This document shows, one piece after another, positions 44,373-53,819 of a stretch of 64,000 bases of DNA. Below the pieces are notes generated by a model, which was not told the DNA's origin, searched no databases, and saw only the letters and a program-made list of their open reading frames with translations. Positions within the stretch are counted from its first letter, which is position 1, and every line of letters starts with the position of its first letter. The translations under genes and the position numbers were made by a program. This DNA is from an uncultured bacterium. GTDB lineage: Bacteria > Bacillota > Clostridia > Lachnospirales > Lachnospiraceae. The stretch is from the NCBI GenBank assembly GCA_947647735.1, contig CANSLJ010000004.1:62001-126000 (forward strand), written 5' to 3'.

Positions 44373-44792
44373 TTATAATGCCACCAGTACGTTGGATTTC
44401 AAGGATTCGGGTAATTCATGCTCATCCAGAGAAACGCTTAAAATAAGCTGCACGCCAAACTTCTCGCTGACTGCTTCCAGCTTTTTAACAGCCGGCTCGA
44501 TGTCAAGCCCTTCCAGGCAGGAAATCTTTAAGAAGCTGTCAAAATACATCTGCTCCAGATCGTGATCCTGAGAGATGATGCCGCAGATAAAGCCGATAAA
44601 TTCGTCAGCGTCGGAGATCATATACTCGGATACATCGATCAGGCGCACTTTATTATTAAGTTCAAACATATGCTTTGTGCTCTTGTCAAGATAAGCGATG
44701 TTACCGGACACTGTCTTGATCTCGGTATTTACCTTATCCAGCAACTGTTTTGTTTTCCCTTTTCCTTTTCTTCCTACGATTAACTGAATCAT
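44373..44792 (-). CDS. Small P-loop ATP-binding protein, unknown role
   Basis: A 139-residue protein starting MIQLIVGRKGKGKTKQLL, a clear Walker A loop (GRKGKGKT) at residues 7-14. It lacks the length and motifs of PilT-type ATPases although relatives are sometimes so named. The rest is an alternating alpha/beta fold with LILSVSLDEHELPESL near the end. It is preceded by AGGAGG and stands alone between dacA and the HlyD-like gene. Function unknown. Confidence 0.75.
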   Translation of the reverse strand: MIQLIVGRKGKGKTKQLLDKVNTEIKTVSGNIAYLDKSTKHMFELNNKVRLIDVSEYMISDADEFIGFICGIISQDHDLEQMYFDSFLKISCLEGLDIEPAVKKLEAVSEKFGVQLILSVSLDEHELPESLKSNVLVAL

Positions 44793-44930
44793 TCAAAAAA
44801 CCTCCTGATGTAAGTAGTTTCAGCTGCTGTCATCTGTATCCGGCGGTTCATTTTACCGTTCAGGACAGCCTGGCCTGAATTCTGTTTTTATTATAAGATA
44901 TTTTATTTAAAAAAACAATAAGTATTGCAT

Positions 44931-45941
44931 TTATTTTTGGATCACTCCCAAAAGGTCTGTCATCTCCGTATACATGATCCCTCTCTCCGGCGATTTCATC
45001 ACAATGGAAATGTAGGACTTCCCGGAAGTATCGCTGGATAAGAGTACCAGACAGTTTCTTGCGGCATTTGTGGTGCCGGTCTTCCCGCCTAAAACGGTAA
45101 TCCCCGCGGGCGGGGTGGCTTCTCCGTTATAATACCAGTTGGTGGACGGTTTATCAAAACTGATCTCACCGCCGCCTGCATCATAATAGACCGTCGTATA
45201 GGAAGACATGCCGATGATCTCCTTAAAAAGCTCATACTTACATGCTTCATTAAAGATCAGATACATATCATAAGCCGTAACATAATGCTCTTCGTCCGTC
45301 AGTCCGTTGGGATTGACAAAATTACAGTTCGTGGCGCCGATGGCTCTCGCTTCCTCATTCATCATCTCACAGAAATGCTCCGTCGTCCCGCCGTACTGCT
45401 CCGCGATCATGATCGCCACATCATTTGCCGAATAGATGAGCAGGATACGAAGAGCCTGATCCAGCGTCATCTTATCCCCTTCCTTCAGGCCGCAGAGCTG
45501 TGCGCCGGATTCCGTGATCTTCACATTGGCGGAAGCCGTCAGCATATCCTCCCTGTTCCCGTTCTTCAACGCCACAAGGGCCGTCATGATCTTGGTGAGG
45601 GAAGCCGGGTAGAGCTGTTCATGGATATTCTTGGAATAAAGCGTCTGTTTATCTCCGAGAGAAAACAGGCCTGCCGCCTCCGCTTCAGACATATCCACCG
45701 CACTTTCGTTATAATTTTCGTTGGCAATACATAGATCCGCCGCAAATGTTCCTGCCCGCCCTGCCTGATCGGCGCTTAAAACAGTAAAGCTGCTGTTTGC
45801 AGAATATGTGTCATAAGGCATCGCATAACTGCTCTTTCCACAGCCGGTCAGGGCAAGGGAGCAGAAACAAATGCAGGCTGCTGTCAAAATCCTGCGGGCT
45901 TTCAAGTTTCCGAAGCAAAGCCCTTTACTTGTACATTTCAC
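44931..45941 (-). CDS. dacA: D-alanyl-D-alanine carboxypeptidase, lipoprotein type
   Basis: A 336-residue low-molecular-weight penicillin-binding protein that trims the terminal D-Ala of wall peptides. The GTG start overlaps the end of mgsA by 17 bp. A signal sequence ends in the lipobox LTGC (C34), so the enzyme is probably lipid-anchored instead of using the usual C-terminal helix, which is absent. Active-site motifs: SLTK (S114, K117), SAN (171-173) and KTGT (K287). It closes the cell-shape block. Confidence 0.92.
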   Translation of the reverse strand: MKCTSKGLCFGNLKARRILTAACICFCSLALTGCGKSSYAMPYDTYSANSSFTVLSADQAGRAGTFAADLCIANENYNESAVDMSEAEAAGLFSLGDKQTLYSKNIHEQLYPASLTKIMTALVALKNGNREDMLTASANVKITESGAQLCGLKEGDKMTLDQALRILLIYSANDVAIMIAEQYGGTTEHFCEMMNEEARAIGATNCNFVNPNGLTDEEHYVTAYDMYLIFNEACKYELFKEIIGMSSYTTVYYDAGGGEISFDKPSTNWYYNGEATPPAGITVLGGKTGTTNAARNCLVLLSSDTSGKSYISIVMKSPERGIMYTEMTDLLGVIQK

Positions 45942-46320
45942 GCCACTCTAAATCTCCTCTGTCCAATGCTTTCACTAAAAGTTCTGCCGATGCTAAATTT
46001 GTGGCAAGCGGGATATTGTGCGTATCGCACAGCTTGACAACATTGTTCACATCCGGCTCGTGGGACTTGGACGTCAGCGGGTCCCGCAGAAAGATCACCA
46101 GATCGATCTGATTGTGTTCAATATCCGCGCCCATCTGCTGCTCTCCACCGAGATGGCCGGCAAGATATTTGTGTACATTCAGGTTTGTAACCTCCTCGAT
46201 CAGCCTGCCCGTGGTTCCCGTGGCAAACAGATCGTTTTTGCTTAAAATACCCCTGTAAGCAATGCAGAAATTCTGCATCAGCTTCTTTTTTGCATCGTGC
46301 GCAATCAATGCAATATTCAT
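45925..46320 (-). CDS. mgsA: Methylglyoxal synthase
   Basis: A 131-residue enzyme that turns dihydroxyacetone phosphate into methylglyoxal, relieving sugar-phosphate stress. Landmarks: IALIAHDAKKKLM, FATGTTGRLIEE, the phosphate-binding GHLGGEQQMGADI, and IFLRDPLTSKSHEPDV. Normal length. Its location between rodA and dacA is a recurrent arrangement in Lachnospiraceae as I recall it, and gives it the transcript of the wall genes. Confidence 0.95.
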   Translation of the reverse strand: MNIALIAHDAKKKLMQNFCIAYRGILSKNDLFATGTTGRLIEEVTNLNVHKYLAGHLGGEQQMGADIEHNQIDLVIFLRDPLTSKSHEPDVNNVVKLCDTHNIPLATNLASAELLVKALDRGDLEWREMYK

Positions 46321-46376
46321 GATTCCTTCTCACCTCTTCTTTAATGCTGTAATTTTTTCTGTCAATTGGCTACATT

Positions 46377-47504
46377 TCAGTCGTTCCTTGCCCTGCGGCT
46401 CACCCATTTTACATTAAGGACAAACCCTATCCCCAGATACATACTGACAAGGGAAGTTAGTCCGTAACTGACAAAGGGCAGCGGAAGTCCTGTATTCGGA
46501 ACCAGCCCGGTTGCAACCCCCATATTGATAAAACTTTGAAAACAGACCAGGCCGGCTATTCCGCCGGCGATCACATGTCCCGCCATATCCCGGGCTTTCC
46601 ATCCGATCAAAGCACATTCCAGCGCAATCAGGAACTCAAGGATGATGATCAGACAACTTCCTAAAAAACCCCATTCCTCACCGACCACGGCAAAGATGAA
46701 ATCGGTCTGAGCCTCCGAGATAAAATTTCCGTTCTTTACGGAACTGATCTCATTCGTATTATAGCCTTTTCCGAGAAGCTGCCCGGAACCGATCGCCATC
46801 ATGGAGTTATTCTGCTGGTACGCCTCTGTATCCTTGTATTCTTCCGGATAGAGCCAGGCAAGAATACGTTTCTGCTGATACTCCTTCAGGATCTCCTGGT
46901 CCGGCTGGATCACGATCGTCAGAAAGATGACCGACACCGGAACCGTAATGGCAAGAACCGCCAGGATCAGCTTATAGCTTAATCCTCCGAGATACATCAT
47001 AATGCAGTACAATATGGCGATCATGATCGTGGTGGATAAGTCTTCCTTTACGACAAGCACCATCGGAACGGCGATCAGCAGAAGAGAAAGCAGAATGATA
47101 CCAAAATTGTTTAATCTCTCCCTATTTAACATAATAAACTGTGCGAAGAATAAAATCAACAAAATTTTAGCTAATTCTGAAGGTTGGAAACGAATTCCTC
47201 CGATTTTCAGCCATCTCTGGGCTCCTCCGGCATTATATCCCAGCGGGCTGAGCACCAGTCCCAGCAGGACAAGGTTTACCGCATAGATAAGCTGATAGAG
47301 CTTCAGCACAAAATGATAGTCCACAAAAGATACCACCACCATCACAAAAATACTGAGCGCCATCCCCAGAACCTGCCGCCCCTGCACCTCCTGCTTGGCA
47401 CTTCCGATCGCAAAAATGCCAAGCACAGTCAGGGCAAGCACTAAAAATATCAGTTTAAAATCATAATCCTTTATAAATCCACGGATACCGTGCTGTTTAT
47501 ACAT
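46377..47504 (-). CDS. rodA: RodA, SEDS-family glycan polymerase
   Basis: A 375-residue membrane protein with ten helices that polymerises lateral-wall peptidoglycan with its PBP2 partner (49559). Landmarks: AQRWLKIGGIRFQPSELAK, the extracellular VKEDLSTTIM with the catalytic Asp (usual form QPDLGT), SGQLLGKGYN, FAVVGEEWGFLG and GLPLPFVSYG. The overall form and PBP2 context favour RodA over FtsW or SpoVE. Confidence 0.93.
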   Translation of the reverse strand: MYKQHGIRGFIKDYDFKLIFLVLALTVLGIFAIGSAKQEVQGRQVLGMALSIFVMVVVSFVDYHFVLKLYQLIYAVNLVLLGLVLSPLGYNAGGAQRWLKIGGIRFQPSELAKILLILFFAQFIMLNRERLNNFGIILLSLLLIAVPMVLVVKEDLSTTIMIAILYCIMMYLGGLSYKLILAVLAITVPVSVIFLTIVIQPDQEILKEYQQKRILAWLYPEEYKDTEAYQQNNSMMAIGSGQLLGKGYNTNEISSVKNGNFISEAQTDFIFAVVGEEWGFLGSCLIIILEFLIALECALIGWKARDMAGHVIAGGIAGLVCFQSFINMGVATGLVPNTGLPLPFVSYGLTSLVSMYLGIGFVLNVKWVSRRARND

Positions 47505-47562
47505 TATACTACCTCTGTCATATCAATGCATTTCCTGCATTTTCTTATGTAGCTTTCTGATC

Positions 47563-47847
47563 TTATATTTTATTGTGAGGAGCGGAGGACAGATCCAGGA
47601 TCGGAATGTTCACATACAGAAACGGAGATTTCCTTGCCGCTCCCTTGTTGTTTTTCTTGGTGATCTGCACTTCCATGCTCTCCTCATCTATCTTCATGTA
47701 ACGGGATATCACACCGGCGATATCATTTTTGATCATGTTCATCATCTCCGGGGAACAGTTCACCCTGTCGGAAATGAGCAAGATCTTCAGCCTGTCCCTT
47801 GCAATATTGCCGGAACTTTTTTTCTGAAAAAAACGATGCAGCTTCAT
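47563..47847 (-). CDS. minE: Cell division topological specificity factor MinE
   Basis: A 94-residue protein. The ATG at 47847 follows AGGGGGGAAT; a TTG further upstream at 47868 would overlap minD by 4 bp but has no ribosome site. The N-terminal amphipathic start (MKLHRFFQKKSSG) and anti-MinCD region (IARDRLKILLISDR) are clear, followed by the beta-rich dimer domain. MinE drives pole-to-pole MinD oscillation in the species studied. It completes a MinCDE set. Confidence 0.93.
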   Translation of the reverse strand: MKLHRFFQKKSSGNIARDRLKILLISDRVNCSPEMMNMIKNDIAGVISRYMKIDEESMEVQITKKNNKGAARKSPFLYVNIPILDLSSAPHNKI

Positions 47848-47864
47848 ATCAGATTCCCCCCTTT

Positions 47865-48656
47865 TCAATTTTTCCGGAATATGCCGGTCACTTTGGTCCA
47901 GAAGGAAAATCCCTTTTCAAATTCGATAAAAGGCACTTCCTCCCCGATCACCCGGTGACAGATATTCCGGTAAGCCTCTCCCGCCATCGTGGAGTTCCCT
48001 ACAACGGGTTCTCCCTGATTGGTGGAGATCACCACACTTTCATCATCCGGCACAATGCCGATCAGAGGAATGGATAGGATATCAACTACATCGGCGGAGG
48101 ACATCATATCCCCGCGCTTTACCAGATCATAGCGGAGCCTGTTGATCACAAGGTCTATCTTCTCAAAGCAGTTCGCCTCCAGCAGCCCGATGATCCGGTC
48201 GGCATCCCTGATGGCTGAAACTTCCGGCGTTGTGACGACCAGCGCCCGGTTCGCCCCGGCGATGGCATTCTTAAATCCCTGCTCGATGCCCGCCGGACAA
48301 TCCAGTATGATATAATCAAACTGGTTTTTCAACTGCTCGATCAGCTTCACCATCTGCTCCGGCTTCACCGCCGATTTATCCCTTGTCTGGGCGGAAGGCA
48401 AAAGACACAGGCCCGGATGGCGCTTGTCCTTGATCATCGCCTGTTTGGCGCGGCACTTTCCCTCCGCCACATCCACCAGATTATAGACGATCCGGTTTTC
48501 CAGCCCCATAACGACATCCAGATTCCGAAGTCCGATATCCGTATCGATGAGCAGAACCTTCTTTCCCAGTTTTGCAAGACCTGTTCCTACGTTTGCGCAT
48601 GTTGTGGTCTTTCCAACACCGCCTTTCCCTGACGTGACGACAATTACTTCACTCAT
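47865..48656 (-). CDS. minD: Septum-site ATPase MinD
   Basis: A 263-residue ParA/MinD ATPase. The deviant Walker A is SGKGGVGKTTTCANVG (residues 9-24), switch I region IDTDIGLRNLD and Walker B YIILDCPAGIE. The C-terminus is an amphipathic membrane-targeting helix (GFSFWTKVTGIFRKN). It recruits MinC to the membrane and is released by MinE. GTGAGGTA precedes the ATG. The 125-nt gap from minC contains a 7-bp TCACTGC/GCAGTGA hairpin (48681-48698). Confidence 0.96.
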   Translation of the reverse strand: MSEVIVVTSGKGGVGKTTTCANVGTGLAKLGKKVLLIDTDIGLRNLDVVMGLENRIVYNLVDVAEGKCRAKQAMIKDKRHPGLCLLPSAQTRDKSAVKPEQMVKLIEQLKNQFDYIILDCPAGIEQGFKNAIAGANRALVVTTPEVSAIRDADRIIGLLEANCFEKIDLVINRLRYDLVKRGDMMSSADVVDILSIPLIGIVPDDESVVISTNQGEPVVGNSTMAGEAYRNICHRVIGEEVPFIEFEKGFSFWTKVTGIFRKN

Positions 48657-48781
48657 ATACGCTACCTCACTTTCTGTAACTCACTGCTTCTGCAGTGAAC
48701 TTTCCGTCTTTTTAAGACAGATCCCTTTCGTGATTTTTGTCGTCCCCTGAGCCCTTTTGCCAAACTTCGTGACTCGTTTGG

Positions 48782-49504
48782 TCAATTTAATTGACCTGAT
48801 CGGTCATCGTTGTTGACAGTGATCCGGCCCAGTAATTCTTTTGTGACAGGTTTTACGATGATCTCGCCCCCCTGCAGGGCTGCCATCTTTGGTAATTTTT
48901 TATAAGAATCCGGCCACAAACGTTTTTCCGGTTTCTTTTTGTATTTACAGGAGCCTATCTTTAATTTTTCCGGCGAAAACTCCAGTGCACAGACAAAGTG
49001 CCCTTCCTCCTCCTCGCCGCCTACTCCCGCATGGGCTTCTCCCAGAAGCGCTCCCAGCACGATGATATCCTTGCGGGAAAACACTCTGGCTCCGGGATTC
49101 ACATCCCCCAGTATAATGACCGAATGTTCGGTTTCCAGGCTCTGCCCCTTTTTCAGCGTCCCCCGGTAGAACTGGCCGTCCGCCGCCCCGCTCTCCTCCT
49201 CCGAAGGCGCCGTCTCCTCAAAAGCTTCATCCAGCAGATACTGAATCCTCTCATCCTCCCCGATCAGACAGACGATCTGCAGGTCGGAATTCTCCTCGAT
49301 CACATCAAGGATCGCATCCTCCTCCACCGCCGTCAGTTCCTTTCCGGAAAGCGCCAGCCCCACCTGCACATTCCCGAAAAACTGTCTGGAACTCTGAAAT
49401 TTTTCTCCCAGTTCCTTTAACAGAGCCTCCATCTCCGCCTCCGGCCTGATATGAAGCGCCAGTCCCTTCTGGTAACTCTTTAATGTAAAAGAACGCTCCC
49501 TCAT
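48782..49504 (-). CDS. minC: Septum-site inhibitor MinC
   Basis: A 240-residue protein with the usual two domains. The N-terminal domain (about 1-110) is the FtsZ-antagonising part; the C-terminal part (about 115-212) is the beta-helical MinD-binding domain with YRGTLKKGQSLETEHSVIIL, GDVNPGARVFSRKDIIVLG and GALLGEAHAG. It is the first gene of minCDE and follows pbp2 by 54 nt, so lateral wall and septum placement genes share a transcript. Confidence 0.93.
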   Translation of the reverse strand: MRERSFTLKSYQKGLALHIRPEAEMEALLKELGEKFQSSRQFFGNVQVGLALSGKELTAVEEDAILDVIEENSDLQIVCLIGEDERIQYLLDEAFEETAPSEEESGAADGQFYRGTLKKGQSLETEHSVIILGDVNPGARVFSRKDIIVLGALLGEAHAGVGGEEEEGHFVCALEFSPEKLKIGSCKYKKKPEKRLWPDSYKKLPKMAALQGGEIIVKPVTKELLGRITVNNDDRSGQLN

Positions 49505-49558
49505 TTGTATCTCCCTCTTTTCTGTCCCGGACTGCCCCCAGAAAACGCTCCGGATGGG

Positions 49559-52459
49559 TCAGTCGCTCTGAATGGCGGTATTTCCGATATTGTCCGCCGC
49601 CTGTCCGGTCAGGATATTCTCCTCATCGTCCAGCTTATAGTAATATACATAAAAATCCTTTGCCGTCTGTGCGGCGTAGGAAGATGAATAACCGTTTGCA
49701 ATACGCACCGTCACGGAGATTTCCGGATTCTCATAGGGGGCATAGCTGACAAACAGGGCATGGTTCGGATGCCGCTCCGACTGCTCCGCCGTTCCTGTCT
49801 TTCCAGCCACATTGACGCCCACATCAGCATAGTAGGACATGTTTTCCACAACGCCCCGCATCCCCGCATGGATCGCGTTCCAGTAGCTCTGGTCCATTTC
49901 TATCTTATTGCGCACCGCCGCGCTGCGATCATCCAAAAGCGATCCGTTCTTATCCGTGATCTTATCGATCAGCGTCAGATCGTAGCATGTGCCGCTGTTG
50001 GCAACCGCCGTCACATAGCGCGCAAGCTGTGCCGTTGTATAGTTGTTGTTGCCCTGCCCGATGGCGGAACGCACCGCGTCCTCCGTGGACAGCTTCGGAT
50101 CGGATTCCTCCAGTTCCAGCCCGGAAGTTTCGGAAAGCCCGTACATATCCGCATATTTTGCCAGCATGTCGGTACCGCGCTCACTGTTGTAGGAATCCCC
50201 GATGGAACCCAGCCTGTAACCCACCTCATAGAAGAAGTTGTTGCAGGACCTCTGTATCGCGCCGCTGACATTCAGCATGCCGTGCGCCCCCGGATAAATA
50301 TGACAGCGCGGAGGCGGGCTGATCTTATCGAAAGGCCCCTTGCAGCCCAGGGAAGTCGTGGTGGTGATAACGCCTTCCATCAGCCCCGCCGTTGCCGAGA
50401 CCATCTTGTAGGTGGAACCCGGCGCCGTTCTCTCCTGTGTCGCCCTGCTGTACATGGGGCGCGCCTCGTCACTCATGAGCTTTGCATAATATTCCGCATC
50501 GATGGAATTGGCAAGCCGGTTTGTGTCATACCCGGGATAGGAGACAAGGGCCAGCGTGTCGCCGGTGTTGACGTCCGTCACCACCATGGAACCGGAACAG
50601 GGCTCTAAAGCGAGCTGCGCCGGGGTGATATCCAGATCCGTGATCCGATCCAGCATAAACTGATATGCCGTGATCCCGCCGCCAAAGAGCCTGTCCTCCA
50701 CATCGGAATCCACCTCCACGATCTTCTGCTCACAGAGGATCTGGCAGATCTCCCTGCCGCTCACCACATCGTTTTTGATCATATAGCGGTAAACCCGCTT
50801 TTCAAAGGTGGTATCCGTCTCCAGTTTTTTCAGGACATAGTCCACCAGTGTTCTATAGATCTCCTCAGAGTCCGCATAGTCGTTCTCCAGCTCCAGTTTT
50901 GTCACATCGATCCAGCGCATGGCGATACAGTGGCGCAGATACTGCTCCAGCGGAATATTCTCATCGGTCCTCCACGCCTGATAGATCTCGTCCGTCTCAT
51001 CTATCTCATTTTTCAAAAGGATATTGTTGTCCCCCAGCAGAGAGACGATATACAGCATATACACCTGATATTCCGTGGAAAGCTGATCATAGGACGTCTT
51101 TGTCACAAGCATCTCGTCCCGGAGCCGGTTCAACACATTTGCCTGCTGCTGCTTATATTTCTCATAGACAGCCGCCTCCGTCTCCCTTGCCCCCTTTTCG
51201 GAAAAATGGGAGACATCGATAATGCTGTTTTCTATCAGCGCATTATACACGTCATAGATGGCGATCCTGATCTTCGAACTGCCGGCATTTTCGGCAGGCA
51301 CATACTCTTTGATATTATCGATGCGGGAGACTAAGATACCCGCGATCTTCTGCTCTAAGATATTATAGGCGGCGGATTGCAGCTCCGTATCCAGCGTCAG
51401 GTAGATATCATTTCCCGCCACAGATTCAACGTAGTCCGTAGATTCAATGACCTTTCCGAAATTATCCACATAGATGACTTCCGAACCCTTTTTCCCCCGC
51501 AGTACATCCTCCATGGAAGCCTCGATACCGGCGACGCCCACCTGATCGTTCAGAGAATAGGATGCATCCCGTTCCGTATATTCCGAAAGCCGCTCTGAAG
51601 GGATCTTTCCGGTATAGCCGATGATATGGCTGAAATACACACTGTTCACATATTTGCGGATGGTATCCTCCGCGATACTGACACCGTCCAGATACTGTAT
51701 GTTCTCGCTGACCACCGCCACAGTCTTCTCGTTCACATCGGTGGCGATCGTAGTGGCGATGTACTTCTGATAGCTGTTGGAGGAGAGCGCAAAACGGATC
51801 GTCAGGATCTTCAGGATCTCATCCTTTGTATAGCCTTCACAGGGCGTAAGCTCTATCACACCGTCCTCGTTCTCCGCATAAGTGCCCACGCCGTACTTGT
51901 CCGAGCTGCACAGATAGGCGATCACATCGTCCGGCGATGCCGTGCGCTCCTTATACTCCAGGTCATTGATGTTGGGCTCACCGTATACATCCGCCAGAAA
52001 ACGCAGCAGCGTATTGTCACTCACATTGTACTGGTAGTTGCCGGAGGAATCCAGATAGATATCAAAATCGCTGATCACCTCATCGCCGCTCTCCTCTATC
52101 ATGCGGATGACCTTGTAGATCGTCTCATTGATATCACGGTTTTTCAGCCTGCCGGATTCGTAGACGTCCTCTATCGTCACCGAATAAGCCAGCTCGTTAT
52201 AGGCGAGAAGCCTGCCGTTTCTGTCGTAGATATTGCCCCGGGCAGCCGGAATGGAACGCTCTTTTCTGATCGTAAGCTGGAAATTTTCCAGATAGGAGGC
52301 CCCGTTTACGATCTGCAGCGTAAAGAGCCGGTGGACCAGGATCCCGCCGCAGACAAAGATCGCAAGGATCAGTAAAAATTCCCGGGAAAGTACCATATTC
52401 AGTATTTTATCTTTTATTCTGTCAAACAAAGTCTGTTTCGCTCCTGTTTTCATCCACAT
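49559..52459 (-). CDS. mrdA: Penicillin-binding protein 2, elongasome transpeptidase
   Basis: A 966-residue class B PBP, about 300 residues longer than the E. coli form. It has one N-terminal helix (about 28-48), a PBP-dimer domain (RSIPAARGNIYDRNGRLLAY) with a large insertion, and a transpeptidase domain with S682 in GSTYK, SCN at 738-740 and KTGT from K887. The insertion spans roughly residues 370-600 and is mostly helical. The start is uncertain: ATG 52459 overlaps mreD by 38 bp, while a TTG at 52429 has AGGAG 11 nt upstream. It partners RodA. Confidence 0.93.
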   Translation of the reverse strand: MWMKTGAKQTLFDRIKDKILNMVLSREFLLILAIFVCGGILVHRLFTLQIVNGASYLENFQLTIRKERSIPAARGNIYDRNGRLLAYNELAYSVTIEDVYESGRLKNRDINETIYKVIRMIEESGDEVISDFDIYLDSSGNYQYNVSDNTLLRFLADVYGEPNINDLEYKERTASPDDVIAYLCSSDKYGVGTYAENEDGVIELTPCEGYTKDEILKILTIRFALSSNSYQKYIATTIATDVNEKTVAVVSENIQYLDGVSIAEDTIRKYVNSVYFSHIIGYTGKIPSERLSEYTERDASYSLNDQVGVAGIEASMEDVLRGKKGSEVIYVDNFGKVIESTDYVESVAGNDIYLTLDTELQSAAYNILEQKIAGILVSRIDNIKEYVPAENAGSSKIRIAIYDVYNALIENSIIDVSHFSEKGARETEAAVYEKYKQQQANVLNRLRDEMLVTKTSYDQLSTEYQVYMLYIVSLLGDNNILLKNEIDETDEIYQAWRTDENIPLEQYLRHCIAMRWIDVTKLELENDYADSEEIYRTLVDYVLKKLETDTTFEKRVYRYMIKNDVVSGREICQILCEQKIVEVDSDVEDRLFGGGITAYQFMLDRITDLDITPAQLALEPCSGSMVVTDVNTGDTLALVSYPGYDTNRLANSIDAEYYAKLMSDEARPMYSRATQERTAPGSTYKMVSATAGLMEGVITTTTSLGCKGPFDKISPPPRCHIYPGAHGMLNVSGAIQRSCNNFFYEVGYRLGSIGDSYNSERGTDMLAKYADMYGLSETSGLELEESDPKLSTEDAVRSAIGQGNNNYTTAQLARYVTAVANSGTCYDLTLIDKITDKNGSLLDDRSAAVRNKIEMDQSYWNAIHAGMRGVVENMSYYADVGVNVAGKTGTAEQSERHPNHALFVSYAPYENPEISVTVRIANGYSSSYAAQTAKDFYVYYYKLDDEENILTGQAADNIGNTAIQSD

Positions 52460-52949
52460 TCAGCTTCTTATAGCAATACAGCAGAACAGGATAAAGAATA
52501 ATGCTCATCACAATCGTATAAACCGCTTCCGGCAGGATAATGCGCAGGAAAAAATAAGGGAAATTCAGCCTGCCCCTCAGCAAAAACAATACAATATAGC
52601 AGACCATGCCGTAGGACAGATCACTCAGAGCGATCAGCGCCAGAGGAAGCTTGATATCCTCCGGATAGAATATCCTGCTGAACTTTCCGTTCAGATAACC
52701 GATATACATGTAGATCAGGGCATAGAGCCCTATCACATCGCCATAAAAGATATCGATAAACAGCCCGCTGATAAATCCTGCCGTAAGCCCCTGCTTTTCG
52801 CCCCGCATAAATCCCACGGATGTTGTGGTAATGATCAGCAGATTCGGGCTGATACCGCCGAAACTCAGCTTTTTAAACATCGTACACTGCAGTAAAAAGC
52901 AGAAAAACATAATAAACAAAAATAATACGGATAATATTTTTTTTCGCAT
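52422..52949 (-). CDS. mreD: Rod-shape protein MreD
   Basis: A 175-residue membrane protein with about six helices, fitting MreD. It begins with a basic start and a helix (ILSVLFLFIMFFCFLLQC), then PNLLIITTTSVGFMRGEKQG and GLISGLFIDIFYGDVIGLYA-like stretches typical of the family. It starts directly after mreC ends. It is an elongasome component whose exact role is not defined by sequence. Confidence 0.9.
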   Translation of the reverse strand: MRKKILSVLFLFIMFFCFLLQCTMFKKLSFGGISPNLLIITTTSVGFMRGEKQGLTAGFISGLFIDIFYGDVIGLYALIYMYIGYLNGKFSRIFYPEDIKLPLALIALSDLSYGMVCYIVLFLLRGRLNFPYFFLRIILPEAVYTIVMSIILYPVLLYCYKKLNVDENRSETDFV

Positions 52950-53819
52950 CTATTCCTCGATCGTCTGTTTTTGTTCCAAAATGACCAGCACTTCCTCCAG
53001 ATGGGAAAAATCCACAGCCGGCGTCACATAGCCGGACTTTGTCAGGTTATTGGAATCGGTATCCAGACTGGATATGTAACCGATCAGAATCCCCGGAAGA
53101 TAATGGTCACTGATATTGGAGGTGACAAGCTTGTCCCCCTCCACCACCTGATCTTTTTCATCGATCAGTTTACTGAATTCGATCAGCCCGTCCGCATAGG
53201 TTTCAAGATTTCCGGTGATGACCATATTGTCGGAAGTGGAAAGCACCGTGCCGCTGACGCTGACATTATCGCTGATGATGGTCGTCACCTTCGCCCAGTT
53301 CTTTCCCACGGAGGTTATCCGCCCCACCAGTCCGGCGCCCGCGATCACATTCATATTTTCCGCAAGCCCATCATCCGTTCCCTTGTCGATCACAAAGGAA
53401 TGATACCAGTTCCCGCTGTCCTTGGAGATCACCCTTGCACCAATCTTTTCATAATCGGCATACTCCGCATCCAGCTGGTAGAGCTGGCGCAGGTTCGTCA
53501 GTTCAAAACGGTCCTGCTGCAGGGAGATATTCTCGTTTGTGAGATCCGCCACCTGCTGTTTTAAGGACTCGTTTTCCTCGATCAGATGCTGGATCTCCTG
53601 CAGCATTTCCGTCCGCTCATTTAAATAGCTGCCCACCCTGGAGATCCCCTTCTCAAAAGGTACCACAAGAAAGCCTCCCACATAGGACAGGGGCGTGCTC
53701 AGCGCTGAAGTTGTGAATGTAAGGACCATCAGCCCTGTACAGAGGATTGTTAAAATAAAAAGGAGATATTTACCCGGTAATGTAAATTTTTCTCCTTTTT
53801 GCTTTATTACTGGACTCAT
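52950..53819 (-). CDS. mreC: Rod-shape protein MreC
   Basis: A 289-residue protein with one N-terminal membrane helix (about 17-37), a coiled coil (ENESLKQQVADLTNENISLQ, about 79-98) and the beta-barrel MreC domain (ARVISKDSGNWYHSFVIDKG, GAGLVGRITSVGKNWAKVTT). It links MreB inside to PBP2/RodA outside and activates PBP2. It overlaps mreB by 4 bp. Normal length. Confidence 0.95.
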   Translation of the reverse strand: MSPVIKQKGEKFTLPGKYLLFILTILCTGLMVLTFTTSALSTPLSYVGGFLVVPFEKGISRVGSYLNERTEMLQEIQHLIEENESLKQQVADLTNENISLQQDRFELTNLRQLYQLDAEYADYEKIGARVISKDSGNWYHSFVIDKGTDDGLAENMNVIAGAGLVGRITSVGKNWAKVTTIISDNVSVSGTVLSTSDNMVITGNLETYADGLIEFSKLIDEKDQVVEGDKLVTSNISDHYLPGILIGYISSLDTDSNNLTKSGYVTPAVDFSHLEEVLVILEQKQTIEE

